64,000 nucleotides of DNA from Skermanella mucosa (GCF_016765655.2 NZ_CP086109.1:62001-126000); one strand, 5' to 3'. Shown: positions 7,986-17,712, counted from the stretch's first letter. A program made the numbers and translations. Notes: a model not told the origin generated them from the letters alone.

Positions 7986-8969
7986 TCAGGAGAATCCGGC
8001 GACCGGATGGGGCACATAGTGCTCCTCCAGCGCCGCGATCTCCTCCGGCGACAGCTTGACGGAGAGCGCCGCGACGGCGTCCTCCAGGTGGTGCGGCTTG
8101 GAGGCGCCGATGATCGGCGCCGTGACCGCGGGCTTGTGCAGAAGCCACGCCAGCGCGATCTGCGCCATCGGGATGCCGCGCGCCTTGGCGATCCGGCCCA
8201 CGCTCTCGACCACCTTCCGGTCGGCGTCCTCGGCCGCCCGGTAGAGCGTCTTGCCGAATTCGTCCGTCTCCGTGCGCCGGGTGGGTTCGGCCTCCCACTC
8301 CCGCGTCAGCCGGCCGCGCGCCAGCGGGCTCCACGGGATCACGCCGATGCCCTCCTCCCGGCACAGGGGCAGCATCTCGCGCTCCTCCTCCCGGTAGAGC
8401 AGGTTGTAGTGGTCCTGCATCGTGACGAAGCGCGTCAAGCGGTGCCGGTCGGCCAGGTGGAGCGACTTGCAGAACTGCCAGGCGAACATGGAGGATGCGC
8501 CGATATAGCGCGCCTTGCCGGCCTTCACGACGTCGTGGAGCGCCTCCAGCGTCTCCTCGATCGGCGTCGAATAGTCCCAGCGGTGGATCTGGTACAGGTC
8601 GACATAGTCGGTCCCCAGCCGGCGGAGGCTGGCGTCGATCTCCGTCATGATCGCCTTGCGCGACAGGCCGCGGCCGTTCGGCTCCTTGCGCATGGGGCCG
8701 TGCACCTTGGTGGCGATCACCACCTCGTCGCGCTTGGCGAAGTCGCGCAGCGCCCGGCCGACGATCTCCTCGCTCGATCCGGCCGAATAGACGTTGGCGG
8801 TATCGAAGAAGTTGATGCCCAGTTCCACCGCGCGCTGGAGGAAGGGCCGGCTCTGCTCCTCGCCCAGCGTCCACGGGTGCGTTCCCCTGTCGGGCTCGCC
8901 ATAGGTCATGCAGCCCAGGCACAGGCGCGACACTTTCAATCCGGTCCGGCCGAGATTGACATACTCCAT
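7986..8969 (-). CDS. Aldo/keto reductase
   Basis: 327 residues from the ATG at 8969 (AAAGGATCGATC upstream), rather than ten codons further out. Typical NADPH-dependent AKR barrel: start MEYVNLGRTGLKVSRLCLG, GINFFDTANVYSAGSSEE with catalytic Asp and Tyr, VVIATKVHG with the Lys, YQIHRWDYSTPIEETLEAL with the His, and the cofactor loop GVIPWSPLARGRL and PIIGASKPHHLEDAV. It is closest in feel to the YajO-type bacterial AKRs acting on small aldehydes. It converges on the RTX protease gene with only 38 bp between stops, and diverges from an aldose epimerase gene, so a carbohydrate-derived substrate is possible. Confidence 0.88.
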   Translation of the reverse strand: MEYVNLGRTGLKVSRLCLGCMTYGEPDRGTHPWTLGEEQSRPFLQRAVELGINFFDTANVYSAGSSEEIVGRALRDFAKRDEVVIATKVHGPMRKEPNGRGLSRKAIMTEIDASLRRLGTDYVDLYQIHRWDYSTPIEETLEALHDVVKAGKARYIGASSMFAWQFCKSLHLADRHRLTRFVTMQDHYNLLYREEEREMLPLCREEGIGVIPWSPLARGRLTREWEAEPTRRTETDEFGKTLYRAAEDADRKVVESVGRIAKARGIPMAQIALAWLLHKPAVTAPIIGASKPHHLEDAVAALSVKLSPEEIAALEEHYVPHPVAGFS

Positions 8970-9109
8970 GATCGATCCTTTCAGAGGCTTCGTGGTCACC
9001 CGTCAGGACCTGAACAACTTCGGGCCGCACTCTGGCGCAACGCCCCGCGTTCGGCGATACGTATGGACCAGTTTCCTGATCGGGTTCATCAAAGCGGGGG
9101 ATCGCCACC

Positions 9110-9985
9110 ATGGATCGGCACCAAATCGACAACGGGCGCGTCAGCGCCGTCATCAAGGCCGACGGGGCCGAACTCTGCTCGCTGCGCATCGCGGATGGGA
9201 CCGCTGACGGCTGCGAGCTGCTCTGGCAGGCCGGTCCGGTCTGGCCGCGCCACGCGCCGGTGCTGTTTCCCATCGTCGGCCGGCTCAAGGGCGACCGCCT
9301 GACCCATTGCGGCACGGACTATCCGATGACGCAGCACGGCTTCGCCCGCGATCGCCGCTTCGCCTGGGTCGATCATGGCCCGCACTCCTGCCGGCTGTCC
9401 CTGGCGGACGATGCGGAGACGCGCAGGCGCTATCCCTTCGCCTTCCGGCTCGACGTCACCTACGCGCTGGACGGCGATTCCCTGCTGGTCAGCCACCTGG
9501 TGTCGAATCCGGGACCGGAGGAGCTTCCGGCCTCGCTCGGCGCCCACCCGGCGTTCCGCTGGCCGCTCGCCGACGGCATTCCCAAGGATGCCCACGAGAT
9601 CGAGTTCGACGCGGACGAACCCGCGCCGGTGCGCCGGATCGACGGCGGCCTGCTGAAGCCGGAGGCATTCCCCACCCCGATCCGGAACCGGCGGCTGCCC
9701 CTGGACGCCTCCCTGTTCGCCGAGGACGCGCTGATCCTGGACCATCCGGCGAGCCGCTCGGTGCGCTACTCCGCCCCGGGAGCGCCGGCGATCGAGGTTT
9801 CATGGTCCGGATTCGAGCAGCTCGGCCTGTGGTCGAAGCCGGGCGGCGATTTCCTCTGCATCGAGCCCTGGCACGGCTTCGCCTCGCCGGCCGGCTTCGA
9901 CGGTCCCTTCTCCGCCAAGCCCGGCCTCATGCGCATCCCGCCGGGCGGTCAGCGGGAACTGAGCTACCGAGTCACCTTTTCGTGA
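9110..9985 (+). CDS. Aldose 1-epimerase family protein (LacX/YeaD-like mutarotase fold)
   Basis: 291 residues in the galactose-mutarotase-like superfamily: VIKADGAELCSLRI, GRLKGD, MTQHGFARDRRF with the catalytic-site His, SLGAHPAFRWPL with the second His, LWSKPGGDFLCIEPWHG with the C-terminal Glu. These enzymes interconvert alpha and beta anomers of free or phosphorylated sugars in the cytoplasm. It faces away from the aldo/keto reductase, sharing a 140-bp promoter region. The substrate sugar is not readable. Confidence 0.85.
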   Translation: MDRHQIDNGRVSAVIKADGAELCSLRIADGTADGCELLWQAGPVWPRHAPVLFPIVGRLKGDRLTHCGTDYPMTQHGFARDRRFAWVDHGPHSCRLSLADDAETRRRYPFAFRLDVTYALDGDSLLVSHLVSNPGPEELPASLGAHPAFRWPLADGIPKDAHEIEFDADEPAPVRRIDGGLLKPEAFPTPIRNRRLPLDASLFAEDALILDHPASRSVRYSAPGAPAIEVSWSGFEQLGLWSKPGGDFLCIEPWHGFASPAGFDGPFSAKPGLMRIPPGGQRELSYRVTFS

Positions 9986-10289
9986 CAGCGCCGCCTCCTG
10001 AATGCCGCATTACCGCCTGAAATATGACTCAGCCGGATTTATGCAATGGAGTTATCTAAGGGGAGACTGAAAACAGGGATGTATTGAGAATATTGAAACT
10101 GCACACGTTCTGGGCATCAGCGGAAAAAAATAACGTAGAAGAAGCGATGTTCCCGGTGTCCGGAGAGCCCCGTCTTTACTGCCGCTGAAGGCGGGGCCGG
10201 TCACTTCTCCTTATTCCCTGCTGGACTGTCGTCCCTTCTTGCCGGTTCCCGGCGCCTTCTCCATGCCCTGACGTCATAAAGGTGCGTTC
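9986..10289. other. Intergenic region upstream of the beta-helix RTX gene
   Basis: 304 bp without a gene. The part at 10015-10150 is clearly AT-rich compared with its surroundings and probably carries the promoter of the RTX gene, but I could not choose one pair of hexamers. At 10168-10196 an imperfect 9-bp inverted repeat (CCCCGTCTT / AAGGCGGGG) can form a hairpin; it has no good T-tail. Confidence 0.5.
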
Positions 10290-12176
10290 ATGCCTTCAAA
10301 TCCCGCGAAACTCTGGGACGCCCCGGTCCTCAAGCCGAACCACACGGTCATCGACCTGGACAAGACGGGATCCAGGACCCTGTGGACGTTCGACAGCGAC
10401 GAGGACGTGCTCTTCATCGCTTCGGACGAGGTGAGGGAACTGGATCGGCTCCAGACGACCGGCGGGAACAACATCGTCGTGATCGGCGGCAAGTTCGAGC
10501 CGACATCCCACAGTTCCGCCGCCGGCACCCTGAACTTCACCCAGGTCAACGGGTCCGTCTTCGTCGAGGGCGTCCACATCGACCACCGGCACGCCGACGG
10601 CAAGGACGCGATCAATTTCTACAGCGCGGCAGGCAAGAACGCCGACTTCATCCTGCAGAACTCCCTGATCGAGAACGTGCAGGGGACCTGGTCCGGGGTC
10701 CACGCCGACATTTTCCAGCCCCAGGGTCCCACCGGCGATCTCAAGTTCTACAACGTCACGGGCACCACCACCTACCAGGGCCTGTTCCTCCAGCCCAAGA
10801 ACCCGATAAAGTCCGTCACGCTCGAAAACGTCGAGATGAAGAAGCTGCCCGGCGGCGACGACGAGACCTGGCTGTACTTCTTCGCCCAGCCCGACGACCG
10901 GAAGTATCCGATCTCCCTGGAGAACGTCTTCGTCACCGAGCAGCCGGGCCAGCAGGCCGAGTACGACTCCGTCTATCCGTCGGCGTGGCTGGACGGCGCG
11001 GTCCGGGACGGCGACAGCATCACCTTCCCCAACCTTCCCTACGAGGGATCGATCGAGATCGGCGCCGGCAACTTCATCTCGGCCGGCGAAGTCGGGCTGA
11101 ACTATGACCGCTCGATCTACGGAAACGGAGAACTCGCAGCCTCGGGCGGGTTCAGCGGAAACGATTCGGATGACGAATTCGACGGCGGCACCGACGGCAA
11201 CCTCGTCAACTACGGCTGGGTCAAGTCGGCCGTCACCGTCGACCTCGCCGCGGGCGAGGCGAGCGGCGGAAGCGGCAACGACCGTCTCAACGGCATCGAC
11301 GACGTGATCGGGTCGACCTATTCCGACCGCCTGACCGGCAACGGGTCCGCCAACACGCTCGTGGGCAACGGCGGCGACGACATCCTGGCCGGCGCGGCCG
11401 GCGCGGACTACCTGAGCGGAGGCGCGGGCGACGACACCCTCGACGGCGGCACCGGAGCCGACAGGATGCTCGGCGGCAGCGGCGACGATACTTTCACCGT
11501 GGACAATGCTGGCGACCGTGTCGAGGAACGCGACGGGGACGGCACCGACACCGTCCTGTCCTCCATCACCTGGACCCTCAAGCCGTTCGTCGAGAACCTC
11601 ACGATCACCGCCACCGCGGGGGCGACGGGCTGGGGCAACGGGGCTGCCAACGTGATGCGCGGCGGCGCCGGGCCGGACAAGCTGCACGGAATGGGCGGCA
11701 ACGACGAACTCTCCGGCGGCACCGGCAACGACCACCTGTACGGCGGCAACGGCGACGATGGTCTCGACGGCGGGGCCGGCACGGACATCCTGAAGGGCGG
11801 CGCCGGCGACGACGACCTGACCGGCGGGGCCGGCATGGACCGACTCTACGGCGGTGCCGGGGCCGACCGCTTCATCTATCGGTCGGCGGACGACAGCGAG
11901 CCCGGCTGGGGCGAGCGGGACGGCATCCAGGATTTCAACCGCGGCCTGGACAGGATCGACCTGACGAGGATCGACGCCGACACGACGTCGGGCGGCAACC
12001 AGCCCTTCGCCTATATCGGCGGCGCATCCTTCGACGGGGATGCCGGCCAGCTCAGGTCGTCCAAGTTCGGCGGTTTCCAGCTCGTCCAGGCCGACATGAC
12101 CGGCGACGGCGAGCCTGACTTCGAGATCCAGATCTCGGGCAGCGCTCCGGTCGACCGGGGTGCCTTCCTGCTCTGA
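10290..12176 (+). CDS. RTX protein with N-terminal beta-helix-like domain
   Basis: 628 residues, strongly acidic, no Sec signal. Residues 1-270 read as parallel beta-helix rungs (INFYSAAGKNADFILQNSLIENV, GDLKFYNVTGTTTYQGLFL, KSVTLENVEMKKL), the fold of pectate lyases and carbohydrate-binding surface proteins, but no catalytic triad is obvious. About 285-395 and 455-540 are RTX glycine-rich repeats (GGAGDDTLDGGTGADRMLG), and the C-terminus (YGGAGADRFIYRSADDS, GIQDFNRGLDRIDLTRID) is the serralysin/M10-type C-terminal module used in type I secretion. AAAGGTGCGTTC precedes the ATG. Probably exported and calcium-folded; a role on polysaccharide is an inference from the fold. Confidence 0.8.
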   Translation: MPSNPAKLWDAPVLKPNHTVIDLDKTGSRTLWTFDSDEDVLFIASDEVRELDRLQTTGGNNIVVIGGKFEPTSHSSAAGTLNFTQVNGSVFVEGVHIDHRHADGKDAINFYSAAGKNADFILQNSLIENVQGTWSGVHADIFQPQGPTGDLKFYNVTGTTTYQGLFLQPKNPIKSVTLENVEMKKLPGGDDETWLYFFAQPDDRKYPISLENVFVTEQPGQQAEYDSVYPSAWLDGAVRDGDSITFPNLPYEGSIEIGAGNFISAGEVGLNYDRSIYGNGELAASGGFSGNDSDDEFDGGTDGNLVNYGWVKSAVTVDLAAGEASGGSGNDRLNGIDDVIGSTYSDRLTGNGSANTLVGNGGDDILAGAAGADYLSGGAGDDTLDGGTGADRMLGGSGDDTFTVDNAGDRVEERDGDGTDTVLSSITWTLKPFVENLTITATAGATGWGNGAANVMRGGAGPDKLHGMGGNDELSGGTGNDHLYGGNGDDGLDGGAGTDILKGGAGDDDLTGGAGMDRLYGGAGADRFIYRSADDSEPGWGERDGIQDFNRGLDRIDLTRIDADTTSGGNQPFAYIGGASFDGDAGQLRSSKFGGFQLVQADMTGDGEPDFEIQISGSAPVDRGAFLL

Positions 12177-12192
12177 GCTGTCCGCGCCCCCG

Positions 12193-12350
12193 TCAATCGA
12201 ACAGCTGTCCCTCGGCCCGGTAGTCGATCGCGTTCATCCTGTCCTCGACGGTCTTGACGCCGGGCCGGCGAGCGCGGCGGCACCCCCCGCCCCCTTCAGG
12301 AACCCGCGCCGCGGGATACCGTCGGTCGTGACGGATTCCAGGCGGTCCAT
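12193..12350 (-). pseudogene. Tat-signal mini-ORF, probably frameshifted
   Basis: A well-formed start (GGAGGGAGAAGGCC then ATG at 12350) opens a 38-residue ORF ending at 12234 with the twin-arginine signal PRRGFLKGAGGAAALAGPA. Right after the signal the frame reads SRPSRTG and stops, while another frame continues with GVKTVEDRMNAIDYRAEGQLFD to a stop at 12193. A one-frame shift near 12260-12270 would join them into a secreted protein of about 52 residues. Either this is the remnant of a Tat-exported protein, or a genuine mini-protein, or a sequencing indel. No redox partner gene is adjacent. Confidence 0.5.
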
Positions 12351-12470
12351 GGCCTTCTCCCTCCGGCAGTCGCGATCCGACCCGTTTTCCAGGGATCGTA
12401 ACGCTGGCGAAGGAGGCCTGTCGCCGTCTCGACGGGTGCATGGCGTCGGTACACGGAAGTGCTTCGACGC

Positions 12471-12842
12471 CTACTCCTTGAGCGCGCGCATGGCTGCGTC
12501 AGGTTCCCGGTCGATGATGCGGAGCAATGTTCTCGCCGGACCTTCAGGAACGCGGCGCGATTGCTCCCAGTTCCGCAGCGTGGCTACGCTGATATCGAAC
12601 GTCCGCGCGAACCGTCCCTGGGACAGGCCGGTCTTCGCCCGGATCGCGGCCACGTCCATCGATACGCTCGTGCGCGCCTCTCCCCTCTCGATCTTGGCCA
12701 TCAGCTCCGGCCCGGATAGAGGCTCGATCTCCGCTTCCTCCTCGGCGGCGCCCGTGTCCGCGTCGTACGCTTCCTTGAGCCGGTCCAGGTCGGCACGGGC
12801 CTGCCGCCGGGCCTCTTCAGCCGTGAAGCGCCTGATAGACAT
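12471..12842 (-). CDS. XRE-type helix-turn-helix antitoxin (partner of the BrnT toxin)
   Basis: 123 residues; AAGGAGATCCGCG precedes the ATG at 12842, which lies inside the last 26 bases of the toxin gene. The N-terminal half is charged (FTAEEARRQARADLDRLKEAY); the C-terminal half is a Cro/C1-like helix-turn-helix, IRAKTGLSQGRFARTF and ISVATLRNWEQSRRVPEGPA, as in many antitoxins that neutralise the toxin with one end and repress the operon with the other. Order toxin then antitoxin fits BrnT modules, although classical BrnA has a ribbon-helix-helix. Confidence 0.85.
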   Translation of the reverse strand: MSIRRFTAEEARRQARADLDRLKEAYDADTGAAEEEAEIEPLSGPELMAKIERGEARTSVSMDVAAIRAKTGLSQGRFARTFDISVATLRNWEQSRRVPEGPARTLLRIIDREPDAAMRALKE

Positions 12843-13086
12843 CGCGGATCTCCTTCTTCGCGGGCCATGATGAAATGATGCGCCGGACGTCACCCCGCAG
12901 CGTGTAAACGACGACGAGGACAAATCCCTGAGTCCGACCGACGGCGACGACCCGGCGCTCGCCATAATTCCTTCGGTCATCGTCCCATTCCAGGATCGGC
13001 CCGTCGAAGATGCCGGACGCGAAGGCGAAGTTGTACCCCCGCTCACGCAGACATCTGTCGCTCTTCGCTTCGTCCCATTCGAACAT
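12817..13086 (-). CDS. brnT: BrnT family toxin (RelE-like ribonuclease)
   Basis: 89 residues matching BrnT from end to end: MFEWDEAKSDRCLRERGYNF, ASGIFDGPILEWDD, RRNYGERRVVAVGR, FVLVVVYTLRGDVRRIISSWPAKKEIR. BrnT is a RelE-fold ribonuclease that inhibits growth when free of antitoxin. There is no Shine-Dalgarno before the ATG and the predicted -10 box sits only five bases upstream of it, so translation may be leaderless. Two direct operator-like repeats cover the promoter. The 3' end overlaps the antitoxin start. Confidence 0.88.
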   Translation of the reverse strand: MFEWDEAKSDRCLRERGYNFAFASGIFDGPILEWDDDRRNYGERRVVAVGRTQGFVLVVVYTLRGDVRRIISSWPAKKEIRDVYQALHG

Positions 13087-13091
13087 GATAC

Positions 13092-13128
13092 ATCATGCGC
13101 CAACGGCGTATATGCGTCAATGGCGTAT
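13092..13128 (-). promoter_or_regulatory. Promoter/operator of the BrnT toxin-antitoxin operon
   Basis: On the minus strand TTGACG (13120-13115), a 17-bp spacer and CATGAT (13097-13092) form a sigma70-like promoter placing the transcription start at about the toxin ATG (13086). Two near-identical 15-mers, GCGCCAACGGCGTAT (13097-13111) and GCGTCAATGGCGTAT (13114-13128), 13 of 15 identical and 17 bp apart, overlap it and are likely antitoxin-binding sites. Confidence 0.6.
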
Positions 13129-13136
13129 GATCCTGA

Positions 13137-15107
13137 TCAGCTCCCGCCCGCCGCCTGCAGGAAGCTCTCCGCCTCCTCGCGGCTCTCGTATATATGTGGG
13201 GCGACGTCGCGGCGGCTCAGGGCGTCGCCCAGCTTCATGTGCAGGAAGGCGCTCGTGGTGTAGCGGCTGACGTCGCTGTAGAAGCGGTCCATCAGCCCCT
13301 TGACCATGTCGGTGTAGTCGTCCAGCACTTCCGGCAGGATCACGAAGTTGTCGTAGTTGACGATGGCGCGGACCTTGCGGCCGAGCGGGGCCAGGTGGTT
13401 CTCGACCGCGCGGCGGATCTTCGCCACCTCGTCCGGGCTGCGGACCACGTAGCCCTCCAGGTTGATGAAGAACAGGTCGGCCTTGGGGTCCAGCACGAAG
13501 CGGGACTCCAGCGGCAGGCTCAGCCATTCCTCCCGGTAGCGCATGGGCTGGGTGCGGAACAGGCGGCCATCCATCGGCTTCGGCTCCTCCCGGATGATCG
13601 GGCGGAACGCCATCCGGTCCAGGATGTCCCGCTCCAGGTCCAGGCCCGGGGCGATCTCGGTCAGCACCAGCCCCTCGGGGCAGAGGCGGAAGACGCAGCG
13701 CTCCGTGACATAGAGCACGGGCTGCCCGCGCTCGCCCGCCAGCCGGCCGCTGAAGGTGCGGTGCTCGACCTCCTCGACGAACTTGGGCACGTCCCCGGCC
13801 GCGAAGGTGCCGAGGAAGACGACCTTCTTGGCGTTCTGGCTGATGTTGATGAAGCCGCCCGCCCCGGCCAGCCGGCTGCCGAACTTGCTGACATTGACGT
13901 TTCCCGCCCGGTCCACCTGAGCCATGCCGAGAAACGCCACGTCCAGCCCGCCCCCGTCGTAGAAGTCGAACTGGGCCGGCTGGTCGACCAGCGCCTGGAT
14001 GTTGCGGGCGGCGCCGAAATTCAGCCCGCCAGCCGGCAGGCCGCCGATCGTCCCGGGCTCCGTGGTCAGCGTGATGAACTCGATCATCCGCTCCTCGTTG
14101 GCGACGCTGGCGACACCCTCCGGCATGCCGATGCCCAGGTTGACCACGCCGTTGGCCGGCAGCTCGAACGCCGCCCGCCGGGCGATCACCTTGCGCGGCC
14201 CCATCTCCATCACCGGAACGTCGCCGATCGGCACCCGGATCTCCCCGGCGAAAGCGGGATCGTAGCGGGTCGCGAAGGTCTGCCAGTGCTCATCGGGCGG
14301 CGCCACCACGATGCAGTCCACCATCACGCCGGGGATGCGCACTTTGCGCGCATCCAGGCTGCCGCGGTCGGCGATGCGCTCGACCTGAACGATCACCACG
14401 CCGCCGGAGTTGCGCGCCGCCGTGGCGATGGCCAGCGCCTCCAGGACCAGCGCCTCCTTCTCCATGGTGACGTTGCCGTCGGGATCGGCGGTGGTGCCGC
14501 GCAGGATGGCGACATCGATCGGAAAGGCCTTGTAGAACAGGTAATCCTGGCCCAGCAGAGTGATCGGCTCGACCAGATCCTCAGTCGTGCGGTCGTTGAT
14601 CTTGCCGCCGCCGTGGCGCGGATCGACGAAGGTGTCCAGGCCGACCCGCGTGATGCAGCCGGGCTTGCCCGCCGCGATGTCCCGGAACAGGTGGGAGATG
14701 ACGCCTTGCGGCAGGTTGTAGGCCTCGATGCTGCCGTCGATCGCCAGCTTCTGGAGCCGCGGGCACAGGCCCCAGTGCCCGCCGACCACCCTTCGCACCA
14801 GCCCCTCGTGCCCCAGATGGTTCAGCCCGCGCTCCTTGCCGTCGCCCTGGCCGGCGGCATAGACCAGCGTCAGGTCGCGCGGCCGGGCATGGGCCTGGAA
14901 ATGGCGCTCGATCCCGACCGCGATGGCCTCGGCGAACCCGATTCCGACGAAACCGCCGGTCGCCACCGTGGCGCCGTCGCGGATCAGGCGTACGGCGTCC
15001 TCCGCAGATACGATCTTGCCCCGGGCAGCCATCGGCGCGCCCGACGGCGACGGCCCGCCGCCAAGAAGGGGATGGCCCGCAGAACCGGGAGTCATCTGTT
15101 TCGCCAT
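13137..15107 (-). CDS. Acyl-CoA:acetate/3-ketoacid CoA-transferase, fused A+B with C-terminal extension
   Basis: 656 residues from the ATG at 15107 (GGGGAGGATGTGCT upstream). Class I CoA-transferase with alpha and beta halves in one chain: [25 protein letters not shown]-type start, then a second half with [19 protein letters not shown] and [15 protein letters not shown], the Glu in the latter aligning with the covalent-CoA glutamate of YdiF-like enzymes, followed by [18 protein letters not shown]. The last 120 or so residues ([30 protein letters not shown]) extend beyond the roughly 520-residue YdiF type. It would exchange CoA between short acyl-CoAs and acetate or 3-ketoacids. No beta-oxidation gene lies next to it. 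Confidence 0.85.
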   Translation of the reverse strand: MAKQMTPGSAGHPLLGGGPSPSGAPMAARGKIVSAEDAVRLIRDGATVATGGFVGIGFAEAIAVGIERHFQAHARPRDLTLVYAAGQGDGKERGLNHLGHEGLVRRVVGGHWGLCPRLQKLAIDGSIEAYNLPQGVISHLFRDIAAGKPGCITRVGLDTFVDPRHGGGKINDRTTEDLVEPITLLGQDYLFYKAFPIDVAILRGTTADPDGNVTMEKEALVLEALAIATAARNSGGVVIVQVERIADRGSLDARKVRIPGVMVDCIVVAPPDEHWQTFATRYDPAFAGEIRVPIGDVPVMEMGPRKVIARRAAFELPANGVVNLGIGMPEGVASVANEERMIEFITLTTEPGTIGGLPAGGLNFGAARNIQALVDQPAQFDFYDGGGLDVAFLGMAQVDRAGNVNVSKFGSRLAGAGGFINISQNAKKVVFLGTFAAGDVPKFVEEVEHRTFSGRLAGERGQPVLYVTERCVFRLCPEGLVLTEIAPGLDLERDILDRMAFRPIIREEPKPMDGRLFRTQPMRYREEWLSLPLESRFVLDPKADLFFINLEGYVVRSPDEVAKIRRAVENHLAPLGRKVRAIVNYDNFVILPEVLDDYTDMVKGLMDRFYSDVSRYTTSAFLHMKLGDALSRRDVAPHIYESREEAESFLQAAGGS

Positions 15108-15243
15108 AGCACATCCTCCCCGTCGTTTTTTATTTGCCGAGTCCTGGACGGCCCCGGCGGGCATGCCGCAGCCGAGCAACCAACCCTTCATAAATGTCAT
15201 TGGTGCCTTGGGAGGAATTTAAACCGACCTTGCGGCCCGAAGG

Positions 15244-15555
15244 CTACCTGTTCCCGTGCCGGTAACCGAAACTTGATCCGAAACCGGGCGTGGTGAATCC
15301 CGAGCTGAAGCCCGGCGTCGTCCAGCGCCGGGCGCCTAAGGACTGGGATTGCCGCCGATCATAGAGGGGCCGTTGCCGGTCGAAGCGGTCCACCCGGCCC
15401 CGATAATGCCGCTGCCCCGCCGGAGGGATGATGATCACCGTCGATCCGGGCGGCGCCACGACGACGGAACCCGCCCGCGACCTGTCGCGCGCCTCGGCCG
15501 ACAGGGGGGCCAGCAGCATTGCACCGAGACAAAGGGCGACCAGAGAGCGCATCAT
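15244..15555 (-). CDS. Small secreted Arg/Gly-rich protein of unknown function
   Basis: 103 residues from the ATG at 15555, placed by a perfect GGGAGGTGAA Shine-Dalgarno; the longer frame upstream is not protein-like. Signal peptide MMRSLVALCLGAMLLAPLSAEA, then a short hydrophobic strand AGSVVVAPPGSTVIIIPP and a tail rich in Arg, Gly, Phe and Tyr with a repeated TTPGF motif (TTPGFSSGFTTPGFGSSFGY). I do not recognise the family. It may be an envelope or surface peptide. Confidence 0.65.
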   Translation of the reverse strand: MMRSLVALCLGAMLLAPLSAEARDRSRAGSVVVAPPGSTVIIIPPAGQRHYRGRVDRFDRQRPLYDRRQSQSLGARRWTTPGFSSGFTTPGFGSSFGYRHGNR

Positions 15556-15617
15556 TTCACCTCCCGCGGCCCCGCATCCGTGTACCGGCCGCTTCAGGAC
15601 ATCTGGTGACGGGCCGC

Positions 15618-15647
15618 GCCGAATACCATGGTGCCGAATACCATGGT
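15618..15647. repeat. Perfect 15-bp tandem duplication
   Basis: GCCGAATACCATGGT occurs twice head to tail (15618-15632, 15633-15647), in the gap between the divergent small secreted protein and VOC genes. The second copy completes a TACCATGGTA palindrome. Confidence 0.9.
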
Positions 15648-15689
15648 AATGAAGCCCCGTCACGCATGCCGCCAAGGGAGGACGCCGCA

Positions 15690-16172
15690 ATGGCGCAGGA
15701 CGAAGACGCACCGACCGCCCCCGCCCTTTCCGGAGCCCTTCACCATGTCAGCCTGCCCGTCCGCGACGCGGCGCGCTCCGCCGCCTTCTATCGGGATGTC
15801 CTGGGCCTGGAGCGGATCGACCGCCCGGACTTCGATTTCCCGGGCGCCTGGTTCTCCCTCGGCCCGGGCCAGCTCCACCTGATCCAGGACACCGGCTCGA
15901 CCTTCCGGGAGGACAAGCCGGTCAACGCGCGCGACATCCATTTCGCCATCCGCGTCCGGAGCTACCGGGCCGCCCTGCTCCACCTGATCGCCCGGGGCTA
16001 CCGGAAGGAGGGCACCCCGGGCGCCGGCGCGCTGAACGGCATCAAGGTCAGTCCCACGGCGACCGCCGGGTTCCCCCAGATCTACCTGCTCGATCCCGAC
16101 CGCAACGTGATCGAGATCAACGCCGAAAGCCTCGACATCGGGGAGGACGAAATCGCCCGCCTGCTGGAATGA
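15690..16172 (+). CDS. VOC family (glyoxalase-like) protein
   Basis: 160 residues from the ATG at 15690 (AGGGAGGACGCCGCA upstream). Vicinal-oxygen-chelate fold in two halves: LHHVSLPVRDAARSAAFYRD and LGPGQLHLIQ, then ARDIHFAIRVRSYRAALLHL and FPQIYLLDPDRNVIEINAE. Candidate metal ligands are the His of LHHV, His of DIHF and the Glu of IEINAE. Lactoylglutathione lyase, fosfomycin resistance and ring-cleavage dioxygenases share this fold; none is singled out by the sequence. Confidence 0.8.
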   Translation: MAQDEDAPTAPALSGALHHVSLPVRDAARSAAFYRDVLGLERIDRPDFDFPGAWFSLGPGQLHLIQDTGSTFREDKPVNARDIHFAIRVRSYRAALLHLIARGYRKEGTPGAGALNGIKVSPTATAGFPQIYLLDPDRNVIEINAESLDIGEDEIARLLE

Positions 16173-16220
16173 AGCCCGATCAGGTCCCGCATTCCGGCGG
16201 TGCCCACGTCTCCTGGGCCG

Positions 16221-16994
<774 letters not shown>

Positions 16995-17060
16995 TGCTAC
17001 GATTCAGTCCTTCTATCCCGATGATCATGGAGGCTACGGTCTTGCGCTGGAGCGGCCGGT

Positions 17061-17525
17061 TCAAGTTGCGGCGGCCTTCAACGCCGCCTCGGCTTGTCGG
17101 CGCGGATCCGCGCTCGCGGAGATCGCATCGTACCGTCCGAAGTCGCCGCGCAGGGCCTTCAGGGCATACCGCTCGCGGTCGATCTCCGCCGTGGTGCGGA
17201 CGCCCAGGCGCCGAAACACCGGGACCGGCGGGCACCAGCCCTGGAGGGCGTGCTGGAGCAGGAAGCCGGTCACGACGGCGGGCAGGACCAGGAAACGGCG
17301 GTCCACGAAGGCCCCCAGCAACGTACCCGTCAGCGCGAGCGTCGCCGCGTTCGCCTCGAGCGTGCGCTCGATGTCCCACTCGCGGTCGAGCTCTTCGAGG
17401 CGGCGGCCGATCTGCCCCGGGTGCTCGGCGTGGTAGCGCACGCTCTCCTCGATTTCGGAGGCGACGCGGCGGTTGAATTCTTCGGACGTGGCGTTCTCCA
17501 CGCGGGATGCGGTGGCGGGCAGCAA
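17061..17525 (-). CDS. DUF2892-type inner membrane protein
   Basis: 154 residues from a TTG at 17525 supported by GAGGAGGGAGCC. Residues 1-50 are soluble and acidic (EEFNRRVASEIEESVRYHAEHP). Then two hydrophobic segments (ATLALTGTLLGAFV; FLVLPAVVTGFLLQHAL) lead into QGWCPPVPVFRRLGVRT, the conserved end of DUF2892/YgaP-like membrane domains, and a charged C-terminal tail. Function unknown. It precedes the DUF1264 lipoprotein gene by 66 bp on the same strand, so the two may be cotranscribed. Confidence 0.7.
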   Translation of the reverse strand: MLPATASRVENATSEEFNRRVASEIEESVRYHAEHPGQIGRRLEELDREWDIERTLEANAATLALTGTLLGAFVDRRFLVLPAVVTGFLLQHALQGWCPPVPVFRRLGVRTTAEIDRERYALKALRGDFGRYDAISASADPRRQAEAALKAAAT

Positions 17526-17712
17526 GGCTCCCTCCTCTGCCGGTTATGGTGAGCGATGCCGGGGCGACCGTATCCGATCGCGGGCGGCGCTGACTTTCCC
17601 ACAAACATTAGAAACGACTGAAGTGTTCCACTCCCGTCGAGGGGACGAGGTTCCATAGGGCCGTGAGGTTTCCAGATGACCTCGACGGCCCCGGAAATTC
17701 GCTTCGGCCGCT

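Noticed and set aside
13194-15296. 700-codon plus-strand frame
   Set aside because: Antisense shadow of the CoA-transferase, whose motifs and Shine-Dalgarno are clear.
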